Origin: Phycisphaerae bacterium | GTDB taxonomy: Bacteria; Planctomycetota; Phycisphaerae; UBA1845 | Assembly: GCA_029260015.1 (NCBI GenBank) | Contig: JAJDEB010000007.1 | Location: forward strand, 182,306-246,305 | Direction: 5' to 3' | DNA: 64,000 bases | Shown here: one piece after another, positions 1 through 8,468 of the stretch | Position numbering within the stretch: the first letter of the stretch is position 1 | Layout: the number at the start of each line of letters is the position of its first letter | Notes under the pieces: generated by a model | What the model was told of the DNA's origin: nothing | Seen by the model: only the letters and a program-made list of their open reading frames with translations | The model's database searches: none | Made by a program: the position numbers and the translations under genes

Positions 1-87
1 AGTTATCGAAGGCATTGAAAGCAAGACCGCTGAAACCACGCCAAAGATGGATACCAGGTTTCTGCTCAAGGTGATGCGTACTCGCAC
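1..87 (-). CDS. N-terminal fragment of a membrane or secreted protein, cut by window edge
   Basis: On the minus strand a GTG codon at 87-85 is preceded by GGAGGAGAATCACAA, a strong ribosome binding site at normal spacing. It opens a reading frame with no stop to the window edge. The 29 visible residues begin MRVRITLSRNLVSIFGVV and continue with hydrophobic residues, typical of a signal peptide or first membrane helix with a basic N-terminus. Nothing further can be said about function because the rest lies outside the window. Confidence 0.6.
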   Translation of the reverse strand, partial: MRVRITLSRNLVSIFGVVSAVLLSMPSIT

Positions 88-433
88 TTGTGATTCTCCT
101 CCGCATCGTCGCCCGCGACCATCCGCATTACTGAAATCGCGTACAGGCGCGGACGAACATGATGATTGGTAGCAGTCAGTCTTGAATTGCCGCCCGCAGA
201 GCCCGGCGATGGCGGCAGTCATATTGGATTCGCAGAAACTCCGACACGCTCGAATGTTGCGGCGTGTAGAAAACGAATTCCGTGACGATTGTATCGGGAA
301 TCCGCAGTGCGGTTCAAGGATTTGCGGTGACACACATTCGACACAAGCGGCGAGCGACGATTGCCGGATCGTGCTATCATTGCGGCCGCACCCAGTGATT
401 ATGGGTCAATTCCTCAAACTTTGGAGAACCAAA
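88..433. other. Intergenic region, divergent promoter space
   Basis: This stretch separates the minus-strand fragment at the left edge from the dodecin gene. An open frame runs into dodecin from 182, but its residues are basic and Cys-rich without recognisable family features, and the dodecin start at 434 has its own ribosome binding site. I take it as non-coding leader and promoter space and see no repeat or clear promoter box. Confidence 0.4.
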
Positions 434-640
434 ATGTCATCAGTCGCCAAAATCACAGAGATTTCCGCCAGTTCAAGCAAAAGCTTTGCGGACGCAATGG
501 ATGCTGGAATTTCCCGCGCAAGCAAGACGCTTAAGAACATCTCCGGTGCGTGGATCAACGAAATGAAGGTGGACGTAAAGGACGGAAAAATCACCGCATA
601 CCGCGTCAATATGAAAGTCACGTTCGTTCTAGATGACTGA
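434..640 (+). CDS. Dodecin family flavin-binding protein
   Basis: The 68-residue product matches the dodecin family over its whole length: SSVAKITEISASSSKSFADA at the start, then ASKTLKNISGAWINEMKV and a C-terminus ending YRVNMKVTFVLDD. Dodecins form small dodecameric cytoplasmic shells that bind riboflavin, FMN or FAD (established for the family) and are thought to buffer free flavin. The Trp in GAWINE is the residue that stacks on flavin in characterised members. The start at 434 is chosen over an upstream in-frame start because it gives the normal family length and is preceded by TTGGAGAACC. The gene is monocistronic, convergent with the PTPS gene, with repeat A1 between their ends. Confidence 0.93.
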   Translation: MSSVAKITEISASSSKSFADAMDAGISRASKTLKNISGAWINEMKVDVKDGKITAYRVNMKVTFVLDD

Positions 641-685
641 TTCGATCTAATGCCGATTCCAAAAAGCTACTTGCTTATCGCGAGG

Positions 686-751
686 TGTAGGGTGGGCCGT
701 GCCCACCAAGTCGTTAGCATGCAAACTGCGGTGGGCACGGCCCACCCTACA
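686..751. repeat. Inverted repeat A1 (GGTGGGC family)
   Basis: Two 22-base arms (686-707 and 730-751) are perfect reverse complements around a 22-base loop. The arm core is GTAGGGTGGGCCGTGCCCAC. The element sits between the convergent ends of dodecin and the PTPS gene and could form a strong hairpin in either transcript. Four further copies occur in the window. Confidence 0.95.
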
Positions 752-794
752 CCAGGCATCGCGCCGAATTTCGACTACCGTTTCAAAAGCGACA

Positions 795-1601
795 TTAACC
801 GCTGAATTCTGCGTACGTCTTTGGCGTTTCGTACACGCGGACCTTCTTTAAGCTGACAGGATCAAACGCGCCTTCAAGTCGATTCCAAATCACACGGGTG
901 ATGTTTTCGACGCTGGGATTCAGGTCTGCGAACTCGGCACAATCCAGATTCAAATGTTTGTGGTCGAACACGTCGATCACGCGCTCCTTGACGACCCGCT
1001 CCAAACGATCCACTTCAAGAACCGTTCCGGATTGAGCATCGGGTTCGCCACCGACTGTCACTTCCACGACGTAGTTATGACCATGGCCATTCGGATTCGT
1101 ACACTTGCCAAAGATTCGCCGATTCTCATCGTCGCTCAATTCAGCACAATGCAACCGATGGGCAGCCGCAAATTCAAATGACTGCGTGACCTGAACCATA
1201 TTCAAAATATCCTTTCGCCAAGTGTACGCCAGAAACGGAGTCACCCGCAGTTCGAGTCGAATCAATTCAACGCCATCGGGCATGACCGATTCAAGCGGCG
1301 CAACCACTTTTTGCAACATCGCCTCATGCGTTGAATCTTGATTATTACTCTGTCGATGTGACTTCAGCATCAGCGGGATAGCCACATCACGCACCGCCCG
1401 ATCGAGCGTCACAATGTTGCAAAGGTAGCCGGTTCGCGCATCGACCTCCCCAACGACCGTAACCCGCAGAACCAGATAGGGCGCCAATCGCACCGATGCC
1501 GGCCAACCCGCCCAGGAATTCAGCGGTTTGGTGCCCGACTCAGCGTCGACCAGTGAAAACCGAACTTCCCGGGTCAGTTCCATGACGTGTTTGTCATTCA
1601 T
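795..1601 (-). CDS. Tandem-domain 6-pyruvoyl-tetrahydropterin synthase family protein
   Basis: This 268-residue protein has two PTPS-like (T-fold) units. The C-terminal unit (about 135-268) has the zinc-site pattern: His148 and His151 in FAAAHRLH, then FGKCTNPNGHGHNY with Cys167 and the HGH pair (173-175), and FDHKHLN carrying the catalytic Asp-His. The N-terminal unit (about 8-125) keeps the fold pattern (RVTVVGEVDARTGY, then LELRVTP near its end) but lacks the zinc histidines and cysteine, so it looks catalytically dead. The Cys-x5-HGH spacing is that of tetrahydrobiopterin-type PTPS, whereas QueD usually has Cys-x3-HGH; the substrate could still be a 7,8-dihydroneopterin-type pterin in either pathway. 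The ATG at 1601 follows CCAGGCA. Confidence 0.85.
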   Translation of the reverse strand: MNDKHVMELTREVRFSLVDAESGTKPLNSWAGWPASVRLAPYLVLRVTVVGEVDARTGYLCNIVTLDRAVRDVAIPLMLKSHRQSNNQDSTHEAMLQKVVAPLESVMPDGVELIRLELRVTPFLAYTWRKDILNMVQVTQSFEFAAAHRLHCAELSDDENRRIFGKCTNPNGHGHNYVVEVTVGGEPDAQSGTVLEVDRLERVVKERVIDVFDHKHLNLDCAEFADLNPSVENITRVIWNRLEGAFDPVSLKKVRVYETPKTYAEFSG

Positions 1602-1724
1602 TGCCTGGATTCTAAGCGCCCGGTGGGCTGAGTCGACCCGTGACCGCTTTAATCAGAATCGTCGATTCATCTGTGGCGTGGGATTCTGGAATCCGTCGGT
1701 CGTTTCGGTGATACTGCCGGAATC

Positions 1725-2507
1725 ATGGAAACGCCCAAATTCAAGACGGCTATCACGAGCACCGAACCGAACGAAATCCTCCTTCGCGGCTACCCTATTG
1801 AGGAATTGATGGGCAACGTCGATTTCGGGCAGGCGATTTATCTGCTATTTCGTGGCGAATTGCCCGATGCGGCGATTGGTAAGCTGATGACGGCGATCAT
1901 TGTTTCGTCGATTGATCACGGACCTGCCTCACCATCAGTCAATGGTGCAAGGTTGGCGGCATCAACCGGAGCGCCGCTCAATGCCTGCGTCGCTGCCGGC
2001 GTGCTCAACATCAATCGCTATCACGGCGGTGCGGTTGAAGACTGCGCCAAGGCCATCCTCGAAATAACCAAGCGCGCCGAGCATGAGTCGATGTCGCTCG
2101 AAGACGCAACGACCAGGGTCTTGGATGAATACCATGCACGGAAATATCGCGTGGCGGGATTTGGCCACCTTCTGCACACCGCCGACCCGCGGACCCCGCG
2201 ATTGTTTGAACTGGCTCAGGAGGCAGGCGTATGTGGCAAGTTTGTCGAAACGTGCAAATTGATCGAAGCCGGCTTGACAAAGCAACGCGGCAAGCCGCTG
2301 CCGATCAACGTCAACGGTGCGATCGGTGCGGTGCTGCTTGAATTGGGTTTTGAACCGGAATTAATGAACGGGTTTTTCATGATCGCCCGTGTTCCCGGAT
2401 TGATCGCCCAGGCGAATGAAGAAATGACCCGCGAGAAAAAATTGCGCAAGATCATTCCCGGTGCGCACACTTACGACGGCCCGGCGAAGCGTAGCGTACC
2501 CAAATAG
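1725..2507 (+). CDS. Stand-alone citryl-CoA lyase (citrate synthase superfamily)
   Basis: The 260-residue product corresponds to the citrate synthase-like C-terminal part of ATP-citrate lyase without the ATP-grasp half, the length of known separate citryl-CoA lyases. Visible landmarks are SSIDHGPASPSV with its active-site His, NRYHGGAVED, and FGHLLHTADPR corresponding to the second catalytic His region. Such enzymes cleave citryl-CoA to acetyl-CoA and oxaloacetate. In ATP-citrate lyases the residue after the GH of this last motif is usually Arg; here it is Leu. No citryl-CoA synthetase gene lies in the window, so the physiological partner is unknown. It is divergent from the PTPS gene. Confidence 0.75.
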   Translation: METPKFKTAITSTEPNEILLRGYPIEELMGNVDFGQAIYLLFRGELPDAAIGKLMTAIIVSSIDHGPASPSVNGARLAASTGAPLNACVAAGVLNINRYHGGAVEDCAKAILEITKRAEHESMSLEDATTRVLDEYHARKYRVAGFGHLLHTADPRTPRLFELAQEAGVCGKFVETCKLIEAGLTKQRGKPLPINVNGAIGAVLLELGFEPELMNGFFMIARVPGLIAQANEEMTREKKLRKIIPGAHTYDGPAKRSVPK

Positions 2508-3066
2508 ACTGTGAAAACGAAAATGAATGATGTGCAGCTGCTCTGTGAGCATTATTCATGCAGCCAATTTCTCGCCCTCCGCACTGCTCACAGAGCAGTG
2601 GCACACTTGGAATCCCGTAAATCATTGCAATTTGTTCGGGTTGACGCCTGGGGAAAACGCTGCACGAAACGATTTTTGATCTCGCCTGAATTAAATACGA
2701 ACCGACCACCGCGAGGCTTCTGCTTGTCGATCAAGACACTTGCGCAAGTCTTTATTCATAGACCCTTAGCAAAGTGTCAGTTTGTAACGATTATGACGAC
2801 TGCACCGCGCACGTTACTTTTGTGCGGCCCGAAAAAACACACATATATTTGAAGCATTTCGGACGTGAAAATCTGCATCGATTCCGTTACGATGACCGGC
2901 CTGCAAACTAAATGGTCGGTATGCAAATTACCGCCCGTCGCCAGATAAAGCGGCGGGCTCGTCGAGTGGAGGAGGAGCGACGGGCTCGCCCGACTTATTT
3001 TTACTCGACACATTTCTAAAGTCGATACATTTCAAATCCTAGCTCATTCCCGCAATCGACTAAGCA
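2508..3066. other. Intergenic region holding repeat B1
   Basis: A 559-base gap between convergent genes. It contains inverted repeat B1 near its left end. An open frame on the plus strand (2511-2852) has no family features and includes the repeat, so I do not call it. The right part (about 2945-3000) is rich in CGGGCTCG words but I see no convincing terminator or RNA gene. Confidence 0.5.
2532..2604. repeat. Inverted repeat B1 (CTGCTCTGTGAGCA family)
   Basis: Left arm GTGCAGCTGCTCTGTGAGCA (2532-2551) and right arm TGCTCACAGAGCAGTGGCAC (2585-2604) pair with two or three mismatches around a 33-base loop. It begins 25 bases after the citryl-CoA lyase stop. A second copy lies at 16362-16437. Confidence 0.9.
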
Positions 3067-3246
3067 TCATTCATCGTCGTCGATTGGTTTGCTGGCTTCG
3101 TCTTTACCCGTGCGCTTCTTGACTGCCTCGCGCAGAATGTACTCAATCTGTCCATTCACGCTGCGCAATTCCGCATCAGCAAAACGTTTGACGTCTGCCC
3201 AAAGTTCGGGCGGAAGCCTTAACAAGATCGATTTCTTTTCGGCCAT
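3067..3246 (-). CDS. Arc-type ribbon-helix-helix protein
   Basis: A 59-residue protein, MAEKKSILLRLPPELWADVK followed by RFADAELRSVNGQIEYILREAVKKR in two parts, has the Arc/MetJ ribbon-helix-helix pattern: a short beta strand (KSILLRLP), then two helices with the NGQIEYIL turn. An acidic Lys-rich tail follows. The start at 3246 is preferred over an upstream in-frame codon because AGGAAGGCGAA precedes it. It lies 82 bases downstream of the SPFH gene on the same strand, and this pairing of an SPFH protein with a small Arc-like protein suggests an operon. Whether it regulates the operon through DNA or acts otherwise is not visible. Confidence 0.8.
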   Translation of the reverse strand: MAEKKSILLRLPPELWADVKRFADAELRSVNGQIEYILREAVKKRTGKDEASKPIDDDE

Positions 3247-3328
3247 TTCGCCTTCCTGGCAGCTCCAAAGAATCGTTGGCAACTAATTCCATTGATCCAA
3301 TCCAGTGGTCAACAATTCGACTATTCAC

Positions 3329-4222
3329 TTAATAGAGCGAACCGGCGTTGACGACGGGGTGCGCGGCTTTATCTCCACACAACACAACAAGAAGATTACT
3401 CACCATCGTTGCTTTCCGTTCGTCGTCGAGTTTGACGGTGTTGTGTTCTTCCAGTTTTTCGAGTGCCATCTCAACCATGCCGACTGCCCCATCGACGATT
3501 CGGCGGCGCGCCGCGACGATGGCCTCAGCTTGCTGTCGCTGTAACATTGCGCCGGCAATTTCCTGCGCGTATGCCAGGTGACTGAGTCGGGCCTCGTCCA
3601 CAATGACGCCGGCTTTTCCAAGACGCTCTGCCAGTTCTTCCTGAAGGTCGTTTGACACCTCGTCGATCGATCCACGAAGCGACAGTTCGTCATCGCTTTC
3701 GCCGGTGTCATACGGATACTTGGTGGCAAGGTGACGCAGCGCCGACTCGCTCTGAATCGAAACGTATGCCACATAGTCTTCAACATCGAACACAGCCTCT
3801 GCGGTGTCAGCCACCCGCCAGACAACCACAAGGGCAATTTCGATCGGGTTACCGTTGCGATCGTTGACTTTTAGCTTCTCACCGTTGAGGTTGTGGGCAC
3901 GCAGTGAAACTTTTTGTTTCGTTAGGAACGGGTTCGCCCAACGAAATCCTTCGTCCTTGGTTGTCCCTTTGTATTTTCCAAAAAGAAGCAACACCGCCGA
4001 CATGTTCGGCTGGAGCGTAAAGAAGCCGCACATCAAGACCAGCCATACAGCCATTCCAATCGAAGAAGCAATCAGAATCGCAATCCAACCTGCATTAAAC
4101 CCACCCGTCGCGAGTCTTCGAATTGGCAGGAATATCGCATACGCGTCAGCCAGAAAGACGGCCAACAGCAAGAACAACACGGGCCAACCGTTGGTCGTCG
4201 AAATGCCTCGTTCTTTGGTCAT
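3329..4222 (-). CDS. SPFH (band 7/stomatin-like) membrane protein
   Basis: The 297-residue product begins with two hydrophobic segments (about 12-35 and 44-70), then an SPFH domain: [40 protein letters not shown] and [20 protein letters not shown] are characteristic. A helical region with [20 protein letters not shown] follows, as in flotillins and stomatins. SPFH proteins form ring- or cage-like oligomers on membranes and often control proteases or membrane microdomains (family knowledge); no protease partner is next to it. ATG at 4222 is favoured over TTG at 4225; AAGGAG lies upstream. The small ribbon-helix-helix gene follows in the same orientation. Confidence 0.88.
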   Translation of the reverse strand: MTKERGISTTNGWPVLFLLLAVFLADAYAIFLPIRRLATGGFNAGWIAILIASSIGMAVWLVLMCGFFTLQPNMSAVLLLFGKYKGTTKDEGFRWANPFLTKQKVSLRAHNLNGEKLKVNDRNGNPIEIALVVVWRVADTAEAVFDVEDYVAYVSIQSESALRHLATKYPYDTGESDDELSLRGSIDEVSNDLQEELAERLGKAGVIVDEARLSHLAYAQEIAGAMLQRQQAEAIVAARRRIVDGAVGMVEMALEKLEEHNTVKLDDERKATMVSNLLVVLCGDKAAHPVVNAGSLY

Positions 4223-4537
4223 CAATGGTTCTCCTTGAAATATTGATATGATATATTCAGCATATCACACAAATATCGAAGCCGCAAGTTCAAATTTGCA
4301 CAAGACCAATGAAACATCTAACTATCTATCAATACTGGAATTACAGGCACGAACCATCGCTTGGATGGCCGGAAGTGAATGATGAAAAGTCGAACCGGAA
4401 TAGTTGGTGGGAATGGCTTGGAATGCCCATACGGGAATTGAGTCGAAACGCGGTGCCTTATGCCTGGTATAGGCCCACGCGCCATCTTGCGGGTCGCTCT
4501 CTACTCTCATTCCCGCGCATGCGGGAGTGACGAACCA
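4223..4537. other. Intergenic region with AT-rich stretch and repeat C1
   Basis: About 315 bases between the SPFH start and the kinase stop. The part just upstream of SPFH (4235-4285) is markedly AT-rich (TATTGATATGATATATTCAG) and is the likely promoter region, though I cannot assign -35 and -10 boxes with confidence. The distal end holds repeat C1. Confidence 0.45.
4469..4537. repeat. Repeat C1 (ATTCCCGCG family, short form)
   Basis: The segment starts TAGGCCCACGCGCCATCTTG and ends GCGGGAGTGACGAACCA, matching the outer parts of the two longer copies at 21814 and 28150, but the central portion is missing. The inner palindrome CCCGCGCATGCGGG is retained. It ends exactly at the stop codon of the hybrid kinase gene. 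Confidence 0.85.
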
Positions 4538-6853
4538 CTAAATCGCCCCGACCAATTCGGATTTCGCTGCGGTTTGCAGTTCTAATTCGGCGACAACGTC
4601 GGCTTCAAATCCGGGCCGGTAGGTCACGACCTTGATGCCGAACTGCTCTTCGACGCTCCGCTCGCTGCGACGTACTTCGTCAACGAGCACGACTGGCTGA
4701 ACGCTTCCGTTGGTCGTCATGCCACCCTCATCGTGCCCCTGAATCTTGATTACTTCGCCCCAGTCGCCGCGAATGGCTCCCTGCGGAACCATGTAGTAAT
4801 CGCAGCGATAGCTCTTGAGCAGTCGGGATAAATCTTTCATCGTCCCGCATGAGACCACAACGTGCCCCGCTTCTTCCATCGCCCCGCGTAATCGACGCGT
4901 CTCCATCGATCCATGCTCAAGGAGGAAGATCGTCTTGCCCGTAGCCAGTCTGCGTTTCGCAGCCAGCGCGACGGCTTCATACAGTCGCCGACGATCGGCT
5001 GGCCGATGCAGATACGCAACAACGGGCATTCGATGAGCGCTGTCCAAACCATCCTCGAAGCTGTGGAGTATCGTCGCAAACCCCATCTCGCGCCGACCAT
5101 GAAGAGCTCCCAACAATTCGGACGTACTCATGTCGGGAAGTTGCACGTCGGTTAGAACGACATCAAACGGTTCGCGGTCGAGAAGTTGGATCAGGCGCGA
5201 CCCGCAATGTGCCACGGTGACATGGTAGTGCTGTTGACGTAGGGCCTGAGCCATCATCGCGGCGAGTTCCGGATCGGAGTCGCACACAATGACGCGACAA
5301 TTTCCGGAAAATGGTTCGATCGAAACTGGTTCATCGACACAGGTGTCGATCGTCGGTATGGCGAAGTACACGACCGCACCTTTTTCCAACTCACTGTCGA
5401 TCCAGATTCGTCCGTGATATGCCTCGACGATTCTGCGGGCAATATAGAGTCCCAACCCGAAGCGTGGTTCCTGCTCGCTTTCAGTTTCCACTTGTCCAGC
5501 CCGATCGAAAACCGCTCCCCAGAATTCACGCGAGATTCCCGGTCCGCTGTCCGCGATCGAAACGACCAACTCGCACGGACGTTCGTCAACGACTATCTGC
5601 ACCGTACCGCTGTCGGGTGTGCTGGCGATGGCGTTTGAAATGAGCCGCCGCAAGACGCGAGAAATTTTCACTCCATCAGCAAGTGCGGGTGGCAGCGAGC
5701 CGGGGCAGTCCAGACTTAGCTGAATCGAACGTGAATGGGCCAGCGTTTCAAAACTTGAAACCGAATCGGTAATCGTTTCTTCCAGACAACAAGTATCGCT
5801 GTAGTTTTCCGATGCTCCGTCAGCCTCGCAGTCAAGGCGTTGAAGCTCCTCAAGGTCTCCGATTTGTTGAGCGATGTTGGTGCTCTGCTGGGCGATAGTC
5901 TCGATCAAATCAAGGCGACTCTCACGCGACAACGAATCCACTTCTTCCCGCAAGACTTCGGCGTGCTGCAGAATGGCGTGCAGCGGTTGGCGAACGTCAT
6001 GCGAGACGATTGAAAGGATGCCTGATTTGACTTCTTCAAGTTCCAGGTTTTGCTGACGTTGAATTCTACCTTCAACGCTCTGTTGCTGGTGGTGGGCTGC
6101 AAGTGCTTGAATACCTTTGTTAATAGCAGCGTGCGCTTGGGTTGGAGCGGCTGGCAATGACTTGATCGAACCATCTTCGACCAGTGCAATAACTGCAGCT
6201 TCGATACCGGCTAGGAATTGGCGCTCTTTTCGCATGCCGATCATGCTCAAGCCCGCACCAATCAAAATTGAACCACCGAAACCGATGCCAATTTCGCTCG
6301 CGAAGATCTCAAAATCCAGAACTATCAATCCCAAATAGATGGCACCTGCGATCACAGCCCCAAAAAATCCGCCCTTGAAAATTCGCGCGATGGCGAGCGG
6401 AAAGCATAGTCGAGATCGTTGCTCTTGAATGCTAGAATCGGCCACCGGCTGGTCAGCAGATTTGTCGGTTTCATTTGAATGGCCATTGGGTTTGTCACCC
6501 GACAACGTTGCAAGACTCTTGGCGAATTGAATACCGACGAGATGCCCATGCACGCCAGGCGAAGCATGTTGCACGGTCCCCGCGATCCAGCACGTTCCTT
6601 CCACATCCAGCACTGAGATGTTGCTACCGATTGCAAACTGTCGCTGCGACCACACGCCGATTCCGCCGGCTGACACGTTGTGAACCAGCACCGATTGAAC
6701 GTCGGTCCCCTCATTCGGATCGGTCGAAATTTCAACGCGCATGCCTAACGTGTAGCGCGTATGTTTGCGCAACCCCGAATCACCGTCGGGTTGACCCTGT
6801 TGTTCGGCGATCGATAGCAATTGCGATGACTGATTCGTTGAGGCACTTGACAC
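4538..6853 (-). CDS. PilZ-histidine kinase-receiver hybrid with a second degenerate receiver
   Basis: This 771-residue sensor has, in order: a PilZ domain (about 28-115, RKHTRY and NVSAGGIGVWS are the cyclic-di-GMP-binding signature regions), two membrane helices (about 160-205), a HisKA domain with phospho-acceptor His in SIVSHDVRQPLHAIL, a HATPase domain (N box RRLISNAIAS, G boxes ADSGPGIS and GLGLYIARRI), a receiver domain (VIVCDSDPE; phospho-acceptor Asp in VVLTDVQLPDMS) and a final receiver-like segment starting TIFLLEHGSMETRRL that lacks an obvious phospho-acceptor Asp. It would sit in the inner membrane and couple cyclic-di-GMP to phosphotransfer (inference). GTG at 6853 follows AAAGGAGTCGCTGCC. 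It is divergent from pilT, a surface-motility gene, which fits a motility or biofilm role. Confidence 0.88.
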   Translation of the reverse strand: MSSASTNQSSQLLSIAEQQGQPDGDSGLRKHTRYTLGMRVEISTDPNEGTDVQSVLVHNVSAGGIGVWSQRQFAIGSNISVLDVEGTCWIAGTVQHASPGVHGHLVGIQFAKSLATLSGDKPNGHSNETDKSADQPVADSSIQEQRSRLCFPLAIARIFKGGFFGAVIAGAIYLGLIVLDFEIFASEIGIGFGGSILIGAGLSMIGMRKERQFLAGIEAAVIALVEDGSIKSLPAAPTQAHAAINKGIQALAAHHQQQSVEGRIQRQQNLELEEVKSGILSIVSHDVRQPLHAILQHAEVLREEVDSLSRESRLDLIETIAQQSTNIAQQIGDLEELQRLDCEADGASENYSDTCCLEETITDSVSSFETLAHSRSIQLSLDCPGSLPPALADGVKISRVLRRLISNAIASTPDSGTVQIVVDERPCELVVSIADSGPGISREFWGAVFDRAGQVETESEQEPRFGLGLYIARRIVEAYHGRIWIDSELEKGAVVYFAIPTIDTCVDEPVSIEPFSGNCRVIVCDSDPELAAMMAQALRQQHYHVTVAHCGSRLIQLLDREPFDVVLTDVQLPDMSTSELLGALHGRREMGFATILHSFEDGLDSAHRMPVVAYLHRPADRRRLYEAVALAAKRRLATGKTIFLLEHGSMETRRLRGAMEEAGHVVVSCGTMKDLSRLLKSYRCDYYMVPQGAIRGDWGEVIKIQGHDEGGMTTNGSVQPVVLVDEVRRSERSVEEQFGIKVVTYRPGFEADVVAELELQTAAKSELVGAI

Positions 6854-7223
6854 GGCAGCGACTCCTTTATGCGCGCGACTCCGATTTGCGGGGATGCGCG
6901 GATTGAAACACGAACTCCATGCGTCATTGACGGTTGTACGTCGCTATCTTGGTTCGCTCGATTCCCAAATGTGGCCAGCCAACGGCTGTATCGGCATGAT
7001 GAATGTACGATTCGTGCAACTTCGATGGCTGGTGAGGCCTGTCCGATAATGCGATCCTTTCAGTCTTGAATCAGTCGGAATCAAAATCCTCAGGCAACGT
7101 CTGATAGTTTCGCTCGGATTATGAACGCTCCGCAAACTTGCAGCGCAACGCCCGCAGGTATCTGCATCTACCGATAAATTATTTAGCTGATTCATGATCG
7201 CACGTGCGGACTGGAGAACATTC
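6854..7223. other. Divergent intergenic region between hybrid kinase and pilT
   Basis: About 370 bases between divergently transcribed genes, so it should hold both promoters. No clear sigma-70 or sigma-54 promoter boxes, hairpins or repeats could be identified by eye. Confidence 0.4.
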
Positions 7224-8453
7224 GTGAGCGATTCCTTCTTGAACACAAACCCGTTTGCTGACGTTGAAGACGTTTCACAACCCGATTCGTTTGTGCCCGA
7301 TACGTCGTCACTACAGTCACTGCTTGCCGATGTCGTTCGGGCCGAAGCGTCCGATCTTCATTTGGTAGGCGACGAACGTCCCCGAATCCGTGTTCATGGA
7401 AAGCTGAAATCCTTCGGCGACGCAATCAGCAACGACGTTCTCGCCAAAATGCTCGCCGATGTTTGCCCACCCTCGATTCGCGACAACATCAACACAGATG
7501 TCCGCAAGGCGGCTGACCAGTTGGGCGATTCGTTTTCACACGATCTGGATTTCTCGTTTGAGTCTGAAGTGAACGGTGAGCTTCAGCGCTATCGTGTCAA
7601 CGTTTTCTACGCGCATGGTCGGCTCGGAGCGTGCGTCCGTGTCATCCCGGGAGAAGTACCTTCAGCGCAGTGGGCGGGGCTGCCGCAGGATGTCATTGAC
7701 CGCGTCGTCGGATTTCGCAATGGCCTGATCTTGGTCACCGGCGTGACCGGTTCGGGTAAGAGCACGACGCTGGCTGTCATGTTGCAGGAGATCATCAAGC
7801 GATCGACAAGCCGCGTCATCACCATCGAAGAACCGATCGAATATGTGCATGGTTATGGTGACAACGCGTTAATCACGCAGCGCGAAGTGGGCGTCGATGT
7901 CGCGAGTTTTGGGGCGGGATTGAAATACGGTCTGCGACAAGATCCGGATGTTATTCTCGTGGGCGAAATTCGCGATCGCGAAACCGCGCAAATGGCGCTC
8001 ACCGCAGCGGAGACTGGCCACCTCGTATTGACGACGGTTCACACGCGCGACGCCAAGGGAGCAGTCAGCCGTTTCACCGACTTGTTCCCGCGCGAACGCA
8101 GCGATGAAATCTGCGCCCAGCTTGCGATTAACCTGCGTATGGTTTTAAGCCAGCACCTATTGCCCAATGCTCAACCGGGCCAGCGCCGCGTCCTTGCCTA
8201 TGAAGTGATGTTCAGCAACCTGCCGGTGACCAGTGCGATTCGCTCGAACAATCTGGTAGCGATCGGCGATGCGATCCTCACCGGGAAAAATGACGGTATG
8301 ATCACACTCGACGAAGTTCTCATCGAACACATCCAAGCCGGACGACTCGACATGGCGACCGCCCTCGACTACGCCACTGATCCGAAACGCATTTCGCTGC
8401 GAATGAATGAACCCAATCAGCCGCCAAAACGCAAGATGCCGACATGGGCGTAA
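7224..8453 (+). CDS. pilT: PilT-type pilus retraction ATPase
   Basis: The product (409 residues from GTG 7224) is a GspE/PilT ATPase: N-terminal DLHLVGDERPRIRVHGKL, Walker A GVTGSGKST, Asp box ITIEEPIEYVHG, Walker B QDPDVILVGEIRDRET with the AIRNLIRE-like downstream area, and the His box TGHLVLTTVHTRDA. PilT hexamers power depolymerisation of type IV pili at the cytoplasmic membrane. GTG at 7224 is preferred over ATG 7194 because GGAGAACATTC precedes it. The N-terminal 30 residues before the PilT core are an extension. No other pilus gene is in the window. The gene is convergent with the glycosyl-phosphate transferase gene. Confidence 0.93.
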   Translation: MSDSFLNTNPFADVEDVSQPDSFVPDTSSLQSLLADVVRAEASDLHLVGDERPRIRVHGKLKSFGDAISNDVLAKMLADVCPPSIRDNINTDVRKAADQLGDSFSHDLDFSFESEVNGELQRYRVNVFYAHGRLGACVRVIPGEVPSAQWAGLPQDVIDRVVGFRNGLILVTGVTGSGKSTTLAVMLQEIIKRSTSRVITIEEPIEYVHGYGDNALITQREVGVDVASFGAGLKYGLRQDPDVILVGEIRDRETAQMALTAAETGHLVLTTVHTRDAKGAVSRFTDLFPRERSDEICAQLAINLRMVLSQHLLPNAQPGQRRVLAYEVMFSNLPVTSAIRSNNLVAIGDAILTGKNDGMITLDEVLIEHIQAGRLDMATALDYATDPKRISLRMNEPNQPPKRKMPTWA

Positions 8454-8468
8454 GCAAACTCGCGCCGC

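Noticed and set aside
2511..2852. 113-codon plus-strand frame after the citryl-CoA lyase gene
   Set aside because: It runs through repeat B1, lacks a ribosome binding site and shows no family features.
2945..3005. CGGGCTCG-rich stretch followed by ATTTTT as a terminator
   Set aside because: Stem only 4-5 bp with a two-base loop; not convincing.
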